The position numbers and the translations under genes were made by a program. From assembly GCA_007130555.1 (NCBI GenBank), contig SLSH01000274.1:1-5614 (forward strand): a DNA stretch of 5,614 bases, given 5' to 3'. The notes under the pieces are model-generated. The model saw only the letters and a program-made list of their open reading frames with translations, made no database searches and was not told the origin of the DNA. Origin of the DNA: Bacteroidales bacterium. GTDB lineage: Bacteria > Bacteroidota > Bacteroidia > Bacteroidales > ML635J-15. Numbering within the stretch: the first letter of the stretch is position 1; each line of letters begins with the position of its first letter. Shown one piece after another: positions 5,530-5,614 of this stretch.

Positions 5530-5614
5530 ATGTTCGAGTTCAAGGCTTGCGAAGTTTTTAATCGTCAGGAACTGACGAACGAAGCAAGAGCAGAGGCAAA
5601 GCTTGCTTTGACTA
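5530..5614 (+). CDS. Possible start of a gene, or of a repeat, cut by the window edge
   Basis: From ATG at 5530, after an in-frame TAG at 5521, 28 codons stay open to the edge: MFEFKACEVF, then NRQELTNEARAEAKLALT. Third-position G+C is about 46%, higher than in the neighbouring genes, and no promoter or Shine-Dalgarno is seen. The opposite strand is open in the same codon register from 5613 down to a TAA at 5496-5494 (39 codons, including FLTIKNFASLELEHYELD), so the openness of the plus frame proves little. Hairpins inside the region (5562-5578, 5597-5610) also favour a non-coding repeat. No family recognised; the call is weak. Confidence 0.2.
   Translation, partial: MFEFKACEVFNRQELTNEARAEAKLALT
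5562..5610. repeat. Two strong hairpins at the right edge
   Basis: TCGTCAG/CTGACGA (5562-5568 with 5572-5578, GAA loop) is a perfect 7-bp stem. CAAAGC/GCTTTG (5597-5602 with 5605-5610) is a perfect 6-bp inverted repeat around TT. In addition CTTGC at 5546-5550 can pair with GCAAG at 5584-5588 to enclose the first stem. These sit in the locally GC-richer tail and may belong to an interspersed element continuing past the window. Confidence 0.5.

Noticed and set aside
5401..5614. Integron attC site or CRISPR array
   Set aside because: The palindromes lack paired RYYYAAC/GTTRRRY core sites, and there is no regularly spaced repeat with unique spacers.
1..5614. A new defence, toxin-antitoxin or mobile multi-gene system
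   Set aside because: The confident genes are envelope and folding housekeeping functions on two strands with separate promoters; no nuclease, transposase, integrase, toxin or reverse transcriptase motif is present.

Overview
The window looks like ordinary chromosomal DNA from a low-GC member of the Bacteroidota, probably an uncultured Bacteroidales or Marinilabiliales relative. Four signs point there. The coding DNA is AT-rich, with Lys/Asn/Ile/Tyr-heavy proteins. The first protein reads as the C-terminal half of the glycoside hydrolase family 3 plus beta-lactamase-fold fusion typical of this phylum. A lipoprotein combines a DUF4369-like N-terminus with a TlpA-type thioredoxin domain. Shine-Dalgarno sequences are weak, and two intergenic spots fit the phylum's TTG/TAnnTTTG promoter pattern. 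Nothing in the window is a recognisable defence system, prophage, transposase, CRISPR array or rRNA/tRNA gene.

Layout, left to right. On the plus strand: a truncated GH3/serine-hydrolase fusion (1-1269), a spacer with two inverted repeats, a small secreted protein that is probably an outer-membrane beta-barrel (1341-1907), then a likely two-gene operon with its own promoter, made of a SlyD-like FKBP prolyl isomerase (1994-2443) and an unrecognised helical protein (2475-3215). On the minus strand: a thioredoxin-fold lipoprotein (3221-4624) whose stop lies five bases from the stop of the convergent helical-protein gene, and a small four-helix membrane protein of the DUF5684 type (4777-5214). 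The DUF5684 gene has a candidate terminator behind it (4685-4707), a promoter in front (5352-5380) and a structured, GC-rich leader of about 130 bases between promoter and start codon.

The last 400 bases hold no confident gene. They contain the DUF5684 leader and promoter, then a dense series of hairpin-forming inverted repeats (5401-5610), and finally a higher-GC tail (about 43% G+C over the last 100 bases) that is open on both strands and could be the edge of another gene or of a repeat element.

Taken together, most genes serve the cell envelope: cell-wall or glycan processing (GH3/hydrolase), an outer-membrane barrel, protein folding (FKBP), extracytoplasmic disulfide chemistry (TlpA-like lipoprotein) and an inner-membrane protein. 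They do not form one obvious pathway, and I see no convincing undescribed multi-gene system. The most worthwhile leads are the structured leader of the DUF5684 gene, its (GCA)4(ACA)9 coding microsatellite, the hairpin cluster at the right edge, and the unknown protein paired with the FKBP.
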